Notes: generated by a model from the letters alone, not told the origin. A stretch of DNA of 32,129 nt from an uncultured Bacteroidales bacterium (GCA_944326225.1 CALVDI010000024.1:1-32129); one strand, 5' to 3'; counted from the first letter of the stretch, positions 15,645-23,310 are shown. Made by a program: numbers and translations.

Positions 15645-17693
15645 ATGCGCTCATTCTGCTTCATATTTCTATTCTTACTGTCCATGCACACGGCCATGGC
15701 CGTAAGGGCATACCCATACCCTGTAAAAGTAAAGCAGCCTGACGGAAGCACACTTACCATCCTCATACACGGAGACGAATTCTACCACTACATCACATCC
15801 ACAGACGGCAGGACTCTTACCAGACATCCGGACGGATTCTACCGGACAGGCAGTGCCGCACACGAAAGCATGTCTGTCCCCGCGTTAAGAGAGCGTAACA
15901 TCCGGAGACTTTCCGCCGCCGGAGGCATTCCGGTGCTGAGCACCAGGCAGGCAAGGGCACTTGTCATTCCGGTACAGTTCTCTGACCTAAAATTCTCCGT
16001 ACAGAATCCAAGACAGCACTTTGACAATATGCTCAATGCTCCCGGATATTCCGACAACGGAGGCACCGGCTCGGCAAAGGACTATTTTAAGGCCAACCTG
16101 CCCGATATCGACTTCGCATTTGACGTCATCGATCCCGTTACCCTAAGCCGCTCCTACACTTACTACGGTGAGAATGACATAAGTACACCGACTGTTATAA
16201 ACTATGACTACAGGGTCACAGAGATGGTGGAGGAGGCATGCTCGCTGGCCAATCCTTCTGTGGATTTTTCTCAATATGACATCAACGGTGACGGGACTGT
16301 CGACTACATCTTCCTGTTCTTTGCCGGCTACAACGAGGCTGAAAGCGGGGACGAGAACGCAATCTGGCCCCAGACATACAACATCGCATCTTCAGGCATC
16401 AGGATGGACGGTGTCAGGCTGGGACTCTTTGCCTGCTCATCAGAGCTCGCGGGAAGCGACCTCGGCATGGAAGAGGCCATACCCTCGGGCATAGGCACAT
16501 TCTGCCACGAATTCTCACATTTCCTCGGGCTCGTGGATCTATATGACACGAATCACGGCAGCGGAGGCATCAGCAAATGCCTTTGGGGCACACTATCCGT
16601 AATGGACAACGGGAACTACAACAATTTCGGCAGGACTCCTCCATACTTCTGCGCCATCGATCTGGAACTCGCCGGCCGTGCCGAATTCATGGAGATCAAG
16701 GCCGGTGTCACAGTTTCTCTGGAAGCTGTCAATCTCAACAGGACAGTCATCCGGATTCCGACACACACAAGAGGTGAATACTATCTCATAGAGAACAGAC
16801 AAGAGACAGGATGGGACTCTTACATAGGCGGATCCGGCATGCTGGTTTATCACATCGACAAATCCGGCAACATAGTGGACGGCATCACTGCATCAGTCAG
16901 ATGGACGACAAACTTGATCAATGCCTTCGCTTCCCACGAATGCGCCGACCTTGTCGAAGCCATGCCGGATGCAGGAGACATCAGGCAGGTCTTTTTCCCC
17001 GGACAGGCGGACATCAATGAATTCTCGGCTGCGGGGACACCTGCGTTCATAGCCTGGGACGGGACACCCGTGGGCCTGAAATTCACGAATATAGCCATGA
17101 ACGGAGAGGTAATCACCTTCGATGTCATGGAGGACAACACGGAGATACTTCTGAGTCCTGTAAACTGCAGCATAAAAGCACTGCAGAACAAAGCCATAGC
17201 CGAATGGGACTGCGGAAGACCCGGCCTTTATAAATGGGGCATCATCTGGGGCAGAACGGACGAGCCCGAAAAGGCGGTCAGGGATACGTCCTTGATCACC
17301 AGATTCACCTTTGAGAACCTGGATCCAAAAACAGACTACATCTGTACCATATACCACATAGGAGAGCATGCCAATGGAGATTCCGTCTCCCTAAGGTTCA
17401 GCACATCCGCTCTGACCTCCCCCTATCCTTACATTGTGATGGACAAAAGATCATACCATACCGGAGACACTCTGGATCTTGCCATCAACAACCTGACCGA
17501 GGACCTGAGCTCCTGCATGTGGTACATCAACGGCAACAGAGCCATAACTGACCGCTATGTGTTCCGCACCGCCGGAACCTATGAGATCAAAGCCGTGCTC
17601 GTCTACTCCACCGACGGCAGCAGCGAGTCCGTCATAAGAACACTAACCGTTAAAGACGCCGTATTGCCGGCTAATGAAAATGAAAACTGCTGA
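15645..17693 (+). CDS. Secreted M6-family (immune inhibitor A-like) metalloprotease
   Basis: 682 residues with an N-terminal signal peptide (to about residue 20). A propeptide-like region (about 21-110; VKQPDGSTLTILIHGDEFYHYITS) is typical of Bacteroidota M6 enzymes. The catalytic domain (about 110-400) holds HEFSH with H288, E289 and H292, followed by GLVDLYD, and a Met-turn-like LSVMDNGNYN. A DINGDGTVDY loop may bind calcium. From about 505 to 590 a fibronectin type III-like domain follows (AEWDCGRPGLYKWGIIWG, LDPKTDYICTIY), then a PKD/Ig-like domain (about 592-675). No type IX sorting domain is evident. The 3' end overlaps the lipoprotein gene. Substrate unknown. Confidence 0.93.
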   Translation: MRSFCFIFLFLLSMHTAMAVRAYPYPVKVKQPDGSTLTILIHGDEFYHYITSTDGRTLTRHPDGFYRTGSAAHESMSVPALRERNIRRLSAAGGIPVLSTRQARALVIPVQFSDLKFSVQNPRQHFDNMLNAPGYSDNGGTGSAKDYFKANLPDIDFAFDVIDPVTLSRSYTYYGENDISTPTVINYDYRVTEMVEEACSLANPSVDFSQYDINGDGTVDYIFLFFAGYNEAESGDENAIWPQTYNIASSGIRMDGVRLGLFACSSELAGSDLGMEEAIPSGIGTFCHEFSHFLGLVDLYDTNHGSGGISKCLWGTLSVMDNGNYNNFGRTPPYFCAIDLELAGRAEFMEIKAGVTVSLEAVNLNRTVIRIPTHTRGEYYLIENRQETGWDSYIGGSGMLVYHIDKSGNIVDGITASVRWTTNLINAFASHECADLVEAMPDAGDIRQVFFPGQADINEFSAAGTPAFIAWDGTPVGLKFTNIAMNGEVITFDVMEDNTEILLSPVNCSIKALQNKAIAEWDCGRPGLYKWGIIWGRTDEPEKAVRDTSLITRFTFENLDPKTDYICTIYHIGEHANGDSVSLRFSTSALTSPYPYIVMDKRSYHTGDTLDLAINNLTEDLSSCMWYINGNRAITDRYVFRTAGTYEIKAVLVYSTDGSSESVIRTLTVKDAVLPANENENC

Positions 17694-18117
17694 CTATATC
17701 ATTACCGCACTGATTCTGTCCACCCTGGTGCTTGCCGTATCCTGTAAGGAAAAAGCTATCGAGATAGACTCGCTCGAAAAAGAAATTTTTCTCAGGGAGA
17801 CAAGAGAGGGCCTCTACAGAAACGGCAAAGCCATGTTTCTGTATCAGAGCGAACTGCATCAGAAAGCCACAAATCCACGGCGGATCCAATACCGCATACA
17901 GACTGACGAGCAGGACACCTGCCTCAACGTCACGATGGATGCGCTTCCGGAAAGCCCGGGAGTACACATTACCACATCCATAGACTATAGAAGCCCGGGA
18001 GACCTTATTTCAAACATGAGCCACCTTGAGTGCTCCAGAATATACGAAGACAAAATCTGGCTTTGGAATTCCGGCAGTCTTACCGGACTCATCCTGAACA
18101 TCTCACAGCTCAGATAA
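17674..18117 (+). CDS. Small hypothetical lipoprotein coupled to the M6 protease
   Basis: 147 residues. The N-terminus is hydrophobic and ends AVSCKEK, a lipobox-like site with Cys about 24, so it is probably a lipid-anchored envelope protein. The rest has alternating polar and hydrophobic residues and no family I recognise. The start overlaps the M6 gene by 20 bases (ATGs at 17674 and 17680 in the same frame, both before the M6 stop), indicating translational coupling and probably a shared task such as inhibition, anchoring or maturation of the protease. That role is inference from position only. Confidence 0.8.
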   Translation: MKMKTADYIITALILSTLVLAVSCKEKAIEIDSLEKEIFLRETREGLYRNGKAMFLYQSELHQKATNPRRIQYRIQTDEQDTCLNVTMDALPESPGVHITTSIDYRSPGDLISNMSHLECSRIYEDKIWLWNSGSLTGLILNISQLR

Positions 18118-18118
18118 A

Positions 18119-18159
18119 ACAGACAGGGCAGCCGGCAATTGTGCGGCTGCCCTGTCTGT
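18119..18159. terminator. 16-base perfect stem terminator between convergent genes
   Basis: ACAGACAGGGCAGCCG (18119-18134) pairs perfectly with CGGCTGCCCTGTCTGT (18144-18159) around a nine-base loop. On the minus strand it runs into TTTTATC, a usable U-tract for the Hc1-like gene; on the plus strand the following sequence is less T-rich. It probably stops transcription from both the lipoprotein and Hc1-like genes. Confidence 0.75.
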
Positions 18160-18176
18160 CAATAGTTTAAGAAGGG

Positions 18177-18350
18177 TTATTTTGAGAACTCAATAGAAGC
18201 TTTCCTGAAGTCCTTCAGAAGCTTTGTAAGTTCAAGCGAGGCTTTGCGCGCACGTGTTCCGGCTGTCTTGTTACCTTTTTCACACTGTGCTTCCGCATTC
18301 TTCTGGAAAGTCTCGATTTCCGCATTAATTTTTTCAATAAGTTCTTTCAT
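18177..18350 (-). CDS. Histone H1-like protein Hc1 family (57 residues)
   Basis: A 57-residue protein, MKELIEKINAEIETF..., with the block NKTAGTRARKASLEL and a lysine/arginine-rich end (LLKDFRKASIEFSK). This is the short Hc1-like protein found across Bacteroidota, a presumed nucleoid-associated DNA-binding protein related in name to chlamydial Hc1. It is mostly helical and less basic than chlamydial Hc1. It has its own -7 box (18383-18376) and a strong hairpin after the stop, so it is probably monocistronic. DNA binding is inferred from family. Confidence 0.85.
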   Translation of the reverse strand: MKELIEKINAEIETFQKNAEAQCEKGNKTAGTRARKASLELTKLLKDFRKASIEFSK

Positions 18351-18375
18351 TGCTCTTATTATTTTTGATTTGGCT

Positions 18376-18383
18376 CAAATATA
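18376..18383 (-). promoter_or_regulatory. Candidate -7 box for the Hc1-like gene (TATATTTG)
   Basis: Exact TAnnTTTG on the minus strand, 25 bases before the ATG at 18350. Confidence 0.5.
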
Positions 18384-18415
18384 GCAATAATTTTCAAAAC
18401 ATTAGCTAAATTTTA

Positions 18416-18423
18416 TATTTTTG
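18416..18423 (+). promoter_or_regulatory. Candidate -7 box for marC (TATTTTTG)
   Basis: Exact TAnnTTTG, 17 bases before the marC ATG at 18441. Confidence 0.5.
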
Positions 18424-18440
18424 TACCGTTTTTAATCCAA

Positions 18441-19037
18441 ATGTTTTTTTCTGAAATGGATTTGAATTTTAATTTCAAAGAGATCTTCAGCGCCTTCATG
18501 GTCCTGTTCGCAGTGATAGACATAACAGGCTCCACCCCTGTCATCATAGGCCTCAAGGACAAAGGGCTCAAGGTAGAAGCCGGAAAAGCCGCGCTGCTCT
18601 CATCTGTCATATTCCTGCTGTTCCTCTTCCTCGGAGACGCCATACTGTCCCTCTTCGGCGTGGACATCCAGTCATTCGCCGTGGCAGGCTCGATCATCAT
18701 CCTCATACTGGCCTGCGAGATGGTTCTGGACATCGAGATATTCAAGTACCAGGGACCCGGCGGCTCCGCCACCGTCGTACCCATCATATTCCCGCTCATA
18801 GCCGGAGCAGGAGCCCTTACCACCGTCCTCTCCCTGAGGGCCGAGTACCACGTCGAGAACATCATAGTAGCGATACTGCTCAACATGGTCATAGTCTATT
18901 TCGTACTCAGATACCTCAACATAGCCGAACGAATCCTCGGCAAGGGCGGGGTCTACATCCTCCGCAAGTTCTTCGGCATCATCCTCCTCGCCATCGCCGT
19001 CAAGCTCTTCACCGCCAACATCGCCTCCCTTTTCTAA
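18441..19037 (+). CDS. MarC-family integral membrane protein
   Basis: 198 residues with six hydrophobic segments; MarC features are present: the early FAVIDITGSTPVIIGL (about residues 28-43), GDAILSLFGVDIQSFAVAGSIIIL and VPIIFPLIAGAGALTT (about 113-128). Despite the name, MarC is not proven to give antibiotic resistance; its transported substrate is unknown. It is monocistronic, diverging from the Hc1-like gene. An internal ATG at codon 6 (MDLNFNF) is an alternative start; I keep the first because it is closest to the promoter. Confidence 0.92.
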   Translation: MFFSEMDLNFNFKEIFSAFMVLFAVIDITGSTPVIIGLKDKGLKVEAGKAALLSSVIFLLFLFLGDAILSLFGVDIQSFAVAGSIIILILACEMVLDIEIFKYQGPGGSATVVPIIFPLIAGAGALTTVLSLRAEYHVENIIVAILLNMVIVYFVLRYLNIAERILGKGGVYILRKFFGIILLAIAVKLFTANIASLF

Positions 19038-19092
19038 ATGCCGGTCCGATATTCAGTCAACTATTCTCAAATATGATTCTGACTGGGCACAT

Positions 19093-19143
19093 GCCCTACA
19101 GTGCCTTCTGACGGGTATGAAAAAAGGCACCCGAAAGTGCCTT
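19093..19143 (-). terminator. Terminator of the ABC/cobalamin adenosyltransferase/DUF2795 operon, with a competing third arm
   Basis: On the minus strand AAGGCAC (19143-19137) and GTGCCTT (19130-19124) form a seven-base stem with a six-base loop followed by a run of T, a good intrinsic terminator about 50 bases past the DUF2795 stop. A third copy of the same arm (19107-19101) could pair with the middle arm instead. Confidence 0.7.
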
Positions 19144-19156
19144 CCTAAGTTTATTT

Positions 19157-19186
19157 CGGCCCTACAGCCACCTGTAGTGCCGTTTT
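19157..19186 (+). terminator. Possible terminator for marC
   Basis: CTACAG (19162-19167) pairs with CTGTAG (19172-19177) across a four-base loop, extended by CGGC/GCCG outside one mismatch, and followed by TTTT on the plus strand. It lies next to the stop of the convergent DUF2795 gene. Weaker than the other terminators here. Confidence 0.45.
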
Positions 19187-19191
19187 AGAGT

Positions 19192-19413
19192 CTAATATTC
19201 TTCCTCGTTGAAGAAGAAGTCCTCCTTGCTGGGATAGTCGGGCCAGATCTCCTCTATGCTTTCGTAGACCTCGCCGTCATCCTCAAGGTCTTCCAGGTTC
19301 TCAATGACCTCCAGAGGGGCGCCTGAGCGGGTAGCGTAGTCTATCAGTTCGTCTTTGGTTGCGGGCCAGGGAGCGTCTTCGAGCTTCGAGGCCAATTCAA
19401 GTGTCCAATACAT
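19192..19413 (-). CDS. DUF2795-domain protein (73 residues)
   Basis: A strongly acidic 73-residue protein (MYWTLELASKLEDAPWPATKDELIDYA..., then EDLEDDGEVYESIEEIWPDYPSKEDFFFNEEEY). The TKDELIDYA...GAPLEVIENLE core is DUF2795, conserved at this exact length in Bacteroidota and of unknown function. It follows the cobalamin adenosyltransferase gene but has its own promoter (TTTG at 19475-19472, TATCTTTG at 19449-19442), so it can be made independently. A terminator follows. Confidence 0.9.
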   Translation of the reverse strand: MYWTLELASKLEDAPWPATKDELIDYATRSGAPLEVIENLEDLEDDGEVYESIEEIWPDYPSKEDFFFNEEEY

Positions 19414-19441
19414 AGTCTCAATGCATTTTTATTTTGGTCGG

Positions 19442-19475
19442 CAAAGATATACAAAAATCCTCTAGTCAATCCAAA
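19442..19475 (-). promoter_or_regulatory. Candidate promoter for the DUF2795 gene (TTTG ... TATCTTTG)
   Basis: Read on the minus strand, TTTG at 19475-19472 and TATCTTTG at 19449-19442 have a 22-base spacer. The -33 element lies inside the 3' end of the cobalamin adenosyltransferase gene. Leader would be about 25-30 bases. Confidence 0.6.
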
Positions 19476-19992
19476 AATCTTCCGAAATGTTATGCCGGTG
19501 ACACTCCATGCGTCCCAGCGTGAACAGATAGTCCGACAAGCGGTTGAGGTAACGCAGCACCGCCACCATATCGGGCCGGTCGTCTCCCAGTGCGACGCAT
19601 GAACGCTCGCTCCTGCGGCAGATGCACCGCGCCACATGACAGTGGGCGGCACTGACCGGACGCGACGGCAGCACAAAACTCTTCATGGGAGGCATCTCCC
19701 CGCTCATCCTGTCTATCTCCTTCTCCAGAGTCTGGATCCTGTCTTCCGGAAACGGAGTCAGCCTGGGGTTCTCCACATCGGAGGCGACATGGGCAGATGC
19801 CGTCATAAGCGCAGCCTGTATCTGTCTCAGTACCGCGTCCTCCGTCTCTATATGGCAGCGCAGCAGGGCGATATACGATATCAGCTCGTCCAGATCCCCG
19901 TATGCGCAGACTCTCTCAGATGCCTTGGAGACCCGTCTGCCCCCGACGAGGGATGTCTCACCGGCGTCTCCTGTCTTAGTGTAAATCTTCAT
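19462..19992 (-). CDS. Cob(I)alamin adenosyltransferase, PduO type
   Basis: 176 residues. It transfers the adenosyl group of ATP to cob(I)alamin, giving coenzyme B12 for enzymes such as methylmalonyl-CoA mutase. The ATP-binding N-terminus KIYTKTGDAGETSLVGG (residues 2-18), the CRRSER block (about 124-129) and NRLSDYLFTLGR (about 150-161) are hallmarks of the PduO family. The start follows the ABC ATPase stop by seven bases, so they share a transcript. The pairing with a lipoprotein-export-type ATPase has no obvious functional reason. Confidence 0.93.
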   Translation of the reverse strand: MKIYTKTGDAGETSLVGGRRVSKASERVCAYGDLDELISYIALLRCHIETEDAVLRQIQAALMTASAHVASDVENPRLTPFPEDRIQTLEKEIDRMSGEMPPMKSFVLPSRPVSAAHCHVARCICRRSERSCVALGDDRPDMVAVLRYLNRLSDYLFTLGRMECHRHNISEDFWID

Positions 19993-19999
19993 ATCCGTC

Positions 20000-20698
20000 T
20001 TATTTTATATGTTCTGTATCAGACTCTATGCGGCCGTCCCTGAGACGTATGACCCGATGGGCATAGGCGGCGATATCCTCCTCGTGGGTCACTACTATCA
20101 CGGTATTGCCATTGCGGTATATCTGGTCGAAAAGCCTCATGATCTCTACGGATGTATGAGTGTCCAGGTTACCCGTCGGCTCATCAGCCAGTATGATGGA
20201 GGGACTGTTGATCAGAGCCCTTGCAAGCGCAACTCTCTGCCTCTGACCGCCCGAGAGTTCATTGGGCCTGTGGTCCATCCTGTCCTCCAGCCCCACACTC
20301 CTCAACGCATCTGCTGCCTTTTCCCGCCTTTCTCCAGCCGGGACTCCGGCATAGACCATCGGCAGAGCGACATTCTCCAGAGCATTGTATCTCGGAAGCA
20401 GGTTGAAGGACTGGAAGACAAAGCCTATCTCCCTGTTTCTGACATCCGCCAGCTCACCGTCATCCATCTCGCTCACATCCGTCCCGTTCAGAATATACCG
20501 GCCGCTGTCCGGCGAATCCAGACAACCCAGAATATTCATCAACGTGGACTTGCCCGAACCGGACGGTCCCATGATGGCCACGTATTCGTTCCTGAAAACG
20601 GAGAGCGACACCCCGTCCAATGCCCTCACCTCCTGATTTCCGACCCGGTATATCTTGAAGATGTCCTCGAGTCTGATAATCTCCTGTGCTTTCTCCAT
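20000..20698 (-). CDS. ABC transporter ATP-binding protein, LolD/MacB/FtsE type
   Basis: 232 residues. Walker A is GPSGSGKST (about 44-52), the Q-loop is in [12 protein letters not shown], the signature is [15 protein letters not shown], and Walker B plus D-loop is [12 protein letters not shown]; the H-loop is in VIVVTHEED. The [17 protein letters not shown] stretch and size are typical of LolD and MacB-like ATPases that pair with FtsX-fold permeases, acting in lipoprotein release, macrolide export or mechanotransmission. No permease is nearby, so the partner must be encoded elsewhere. It is the first gene of an operon with the adenosyltransferase and diverges from folE. Confidence 0.93.
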   Translation of the reverse strand: MEKAQEIIRLEDIFKIYRVGNQEVRALDGVSLSVFRNEYVAIMGPSGSGKSTLMNILGCLDSPDSGRYILNGTDVSEMDDGELADVRNREIGFVFQSFNLLPRYNALENVALPMVYAGVPAGERREKAADALRSVGLEDRMDHRPNELSGGQRQRVALARALINSPSIILADEPTGNLDTHTSVEIMRLFDQIYRNGNTVIVVTHEEDIAAYAHRVIRLRDGRIESDTEHIK

Positions 20699-20723
20699 GA
20701 TGTATATATTTTGAAACCGGCAT

Positions 20724-20755
20724 CTAAAGTAATAATTAATTGTCTGTTTCCAACA
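20724..20755 (-). promoter_or_regulatory. Weak candidate promoter for the ABC ATPase operon (GTTGG ... TACTTTAG)
   Basis: TACTTTAG (20731-20724) has one mismatch to TAnnTTTG; a TTGG-type element lies 19 bases upstream. The leader would be about 20 bases. Confidence 0.35.
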
Positions 20756-20770
20756 TTTTCCTTAATATTG
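20739..20770 (+). promoter_or_regulatory. Weak candidate promoter for folE (ATTG ... TAATATTG)
   Basis: TAATATTG (20763-20770) has one mismatch to TAnnTTTG; ATTG (20739-20742) is 20 bases upstream. It overlaps the candidate promoter of the divergent ABC operon. Confidence 0.4.
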
Positions 20771-20790
20771 CGCCTCAATTTTTTACGATT

Positions 20791-21390
20791 ATGGCATTCA
20801 AGAAAATAGAAGAATATGATCCGCAGACCACACAGGAACTGGCCGCGCACTATAAGGAGATACTCCGCCTGTTAGGAGAAGATGCTGACAGAGAGGGACT
20901 TCTCAAGACTCCCGAACGCGTGGCCAAGAGTATGCAGTTCCTGACCCAGGGCTACTATATGGACGGGGCCGAGATACTGCGCTCAGCCATGTTCAAGGAG
21001 GACTACCGGCAGATGGTGGTGGTCAAGGACATTGAGCTGTATTCCATGTGCGAGCATCATCTTCTGCCGTTCTACGGAAAGGCGCATGTGGCCTACATTC
21101 CCAACGGATATATCACAGGACTGAGCAAAATAGCCAGGGTGGTGGAGTGCTATGCCCGCCGCCTGCAGGTCCAGGAGAGACTGACAGTGCAGATAAGGGA
21201 CTGCATACAGGACACACTGCATCCTCTCGGAGTGGGAGTGGTAATCGAGGCTTCGCACATGTGTATGCAGATCAGGGGAGTACAGAAACAGAACTCCATC
21301 ACCACCACATCGGCGTTCACCGGCGGCTTCCTCAAGGACGAGCGTACCCGCAGCGAGTTCATGCGCTTGATAGGAGTGTCGCTACACTAG
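20791..21390 (+). CDS. folE: GTP cyclohydrolase I
   Basis: It converts GTP to dihydroneopterin triphosphate, the first step of folate (and queuosine precursor) synthesis. The 199-residue product shows the zinc and active-site residues: C87, H89 and H90 in [10 protein letters not shown], and C158 in [15 protein letters not shown], plus the [10 protein letters not shown] and TSAFTGGF blocks. The ATG at 20791 gives the family-like N-terminus; an upstream in-frame ATG at 20740 lies within the promoter. It is monocistronic; a compound palindrome separates it from the convergent cca gene. Confidence 0.96.
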   Translation: MAFKKIEEYDPQTTQELAAHYKEILRLLGEDADREGLLKTPERVAKSMQFLTQGYYMDGAEILRSAMFKEDYRQMVVVKDIELYSMCEHHLLPFYGKAHVAYIPNGYITGLSKIARVVECYARRLQVQERLTVQIRDCIQDTLHPLGVGVVIEASHMCMQIRGVQKQNSITTTSAFTGGFLKDERTRSEFMRLIGVSLH

Positions 21391-21407
21391 TCTCATAATG
21401 TACCTTA

Positions 21408-21515
21408 AAGAAATATAAAGCTACGAGAAAAGACTAGCCGCCCTCGGCTCTAGAGGGAGGGGCCCGCCACGCAGTGGTGGGAGGGCCTGGTCTTTTCGAC
21501 TGCTTTATATTTCTT
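21408..21515. repeat. 108-base compound palindromic element between folE and cca (REP/MITE-like, may act as terminator)
   Basis: The ends form a perfect 14-base inverted repeat: AAGAAATATAAAGC (21408-21421) and GCTTTATATTTCTT (21502-21515). Inside, GAAAAGAC (21427-21434) pairs with GTCTTTTC (21490-21497). Within that lie two small hairpins: AGCCG/CGGCT (21436-21440, 21445-21449), which competes with CCCTC/GAGGG, and CCCGCCAC/GTGGTGGG (21463-21470, 21474-21481, one G-T pair, GCA loop). The inner part is GC-rich, unlike intergenic DNA elsewhere here. The right arm includes the last three sense codons and stop of cca. It would fold into one long cruciform or RNA stem and can terminate both convergent genes. 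Layout resembles dispersed palindromic repeats, but I see only this copy in the window. Confidence 0.75.
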
Positions 21516-22908
21516 CAAGCCCTAATTCTGAAGCCTTTTCGCGCATAAGGGCGAGTGCAGCGCCGTGGTCGTTGGGAATACGGCCGTCCAGAATGGCGTC
21601 CTTTATGTATTCCTTGATGATGCCGATCTCGCGGCACGGAGGAATACCGTATATCCGCATAATCATCTCGCCGGTCACAGGAGGCTGGAAATTGCGGATG
21701 CGGTCCTTCTCCTCCACCTCCTGCAGCTTCTGCCGCACCAGTTGGAAATTGGCCAGATGCCGGGCCACGGTCCTGTCATTCTTGGAGGTAATGTCCGCCT
21801 CACACAAGGTCATAAGATCATCTATGTCATCCCCCGCGTCGAACAGCAGACGGCGCACGGCAGAGTCTGTCACTTCTTCCTGTACCAGCGCAATCGGACG
21901 CAAATGCAGGAACACCAGTTTCTGAACGTACTTCATCTTCTCGTTCAAAGGCATACGCAGATACTTGAACACCTGGTAGACCATCTTGGCCCCCACCACC
22001 TCATGACCGTGAAAAGTCCATCCGGTCCCCTTCTCGAATCTCTTGGTGGCCGGCTTGCCTATATCATGCAGCAGGGCGGCCCAGCGGAGCCACAGATTGT
22101 CAGTATGAGGTACGATATTGTCCACTACCTGAAGAGTATGCCTGTAATTGTCCTTATGCCCCCTGCCCTCCTGGGTCTCAACCCCTTTAAGACCGCTAAT
22201 CTCAGGCAGTACAAGTTCCAGCAAAGTAGCCTGATCCAACAGGTCAAAGCCGACAGACGGCTTCGGAGACATCAGAATCTTGTGCAGTTCCTCGCTCACG
22301 CGCTCGGGCGAAAGGATGGACATACGTCCGCGGTTGCGGCGGATTGAGTCCATCGCCTCGGGGACAATGGTGAAACCCAGCTGCGTGGCGAATCTTATGG
22401 CCCTTACCATCCTGAGCGGGTCATCGCTGAATGTCGTGTCCGGATCCAGCGGCGTACGGATCAGACCGCGGCGCAGGTCCTCCAGTCCGTTGAACGGATC
22501 GTACAGAGTGCCCATATCCTCCTTCTGGAGGGAAAATGACAGGGCGTTGATGGTAAAATCCCGACGGAGCTGGTCATCCCTCAGAGTCCCGGGGCACACA
22601 TTGGGCTTTCTGGAGTCCTTGGAGTAAGACTCTTTCCGGGCCCCGACGAACTCTACCTCCTCCCCCTCCGTGGAATGAATCATAGCCGTGCCGAAACGGG
22701 CGAAAATAGCCACATTGGAACCCGTCCGCGCACCCACGCGGCGGGCCAGGGCGGGGCCGTCCCCCTCCACCACGACATCTATGTCCTTACTCGGCCGTCC
22801 CAGAATCATATCCCTGACGTAGCCACCTATGACATAGGCCCTTACTCCCATTTTTTCCGCCTCTTCGGATATTATCCCGAAGACAGGCCTAGAACTGTCC
22901 AGTATCAT
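21505..22908 (-). CDS. CCA tRNA nucleotidyltransferase / poly(A) polymerase family protein with HD domain
   Basis: 467 residues; adds or repairs the 3' CCA of tRNA. The class II nucleotidyltransferase head has GGYVRD (28-33) and the catalytic DIDVVVE, then RRDFTINAL (about 115-123) and the [16 protein letters not shown] template region. The arginine-rich RNA/neck region ([17 protein letters not shown]) follows. An HD domain is inserted later: [10 protein letters not shown] and HGHEVVG carry the metal-binding H/D residues; HD domains in such enzymes give phosphatase or phosphodiesterase activity. Which of CCA addition and polyadenylation it performs cannot be read from sequence, though this single-copy type is normally the CCA enzyme in Bacteroidota. 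Its last codons lie in the palindromic element. The HsdR-N gene ends three bases upstream. Confidence 0.93.
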   Translation of the reverse strand: MILDSSRPVFGIISEEAEKMGVRAYVIGGYVRDMILGRPSKDIDVVVEGDGPALARRVGARTGSNVAIFARFGTAMIHSTEGEEVEFVGARKESYSKDSRKPNVCPGTLRDDQLRRDFTINALSFSLQKEDMGTLYDPFNGLEDLRRGLIRTPLDPDTTFSDDPLRMVRAIRFATQLGFTIVPEAMDSIRRNRGRMSILSPERVSEELHKILMSPKPSVGFDLLDQATLLELVLPEISGLKGVETQEGRGHKDNYRHTLQVVDNIVPHTDNLWLRWAALLHDIGKPATKRFEKGTGWTFHGHEVVGAKMVYQVFKYLRMPLNEKMKYVQKLVFLHLRPIALVQEEVTDSAVRRLLFDAGDDIDDLMTLCEADITSKNDRTVARHLANFQLVRQKLQEVEEKDRIRNFQPPVTGEMIMRIYGIPPCREIGIIKEYIKDAILDGRIPNDHGAALALMREKASELGLEEI

Positions 22909-22911
22909 ATC

Positions 22912-23304
22912 TTAAATCACAATATCCGGTATCTCACTGAGAAATCTGTACTCTGGTCCGTCTCCCGTCCTCTCGCAGAAACACATATTCACACCGTTGG
23001 TGAAAAGCATGTACCTGACGTTCAGCACACGGTTGTAGCGCACACCCTGCTCTATCACCTTCCGGTCCAGCCTCTCGGACGGAGCCTTGCACTCCACCAG
23101 CATAAGAGGCCTGGCATCTCTTCCGAAAACCACTATATCCGCCCTGTAGGTCATGGAGTTGAAATGAAAGGCATACTCCGAGGCCATCATCACCAGCGGG
23201 ATGCCCTTCTCGGCATTCAGCCAGGAGATGACGCTCTGCCGCACCTCCTCCTCAGGCGTACGGGCCACATCTATCTTCCGCAAGGGATCGAAAATCGTAT
23301 CCAT
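22912..23304 (-). CDS. Orphan HsdR N-terminal-domain protein (PD-(D/E)xK nuclease fold)
   Basis: 130 residues that correspond only to the N-terminal nuclease-fold domain of type I restriction HsdR. The PD-(D/E)xK pattern is visible as D56 in YRADIVV and E71-x-K73 in LMLVECKAP, with an upstream acidic helix (RTPEEEVRQ). No helicase domain, HsdM or HsdS is present, so it is not a restriction system. The ATG at 23304 is chosen over an upstream in-frame start at 23388 because the latter would read through the promoter. It is divergent from holA with a 40-base gap and cotranscribed with cca. I recall the same arrangement next to holA in other Bacteroidota; cellular role unknown. Confidence 0.88.
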   Translation of the reverse strand: MDTIFDPLRKIDVARTPEEEVRQSVISWLNAEKGIPLVMMASEYAFHFNSMTYRADIVVFGRDARPLMLVECKAPSERLDRKVIEQGVRYNRVLNVRYMLFTNGVNMCFCERTGDGPEYRFLSEIPDIVI

Positions 23305-23310
23305 AATCTG

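Noticed and set aside
18119-18159. Possible tRNA fragment or integron attachment site
   Set aside because: It is a simple 16-base perfect stem with a nine-base loop between convergent genes, best explained as a terminator.
21565-22347. Plus-strand open frame of 260 codons and similar long frames opposite leuS, manA and pth
   Set aside because: All are antisense shadows of well-supported genes and show no family features, promoter or codon logic of their own.
22912-23304. Type I restriction-modification system
   Set aside because: Only the HsdR N-terminal domain is present; no helicase, methylase or specificity subunit is nearby.
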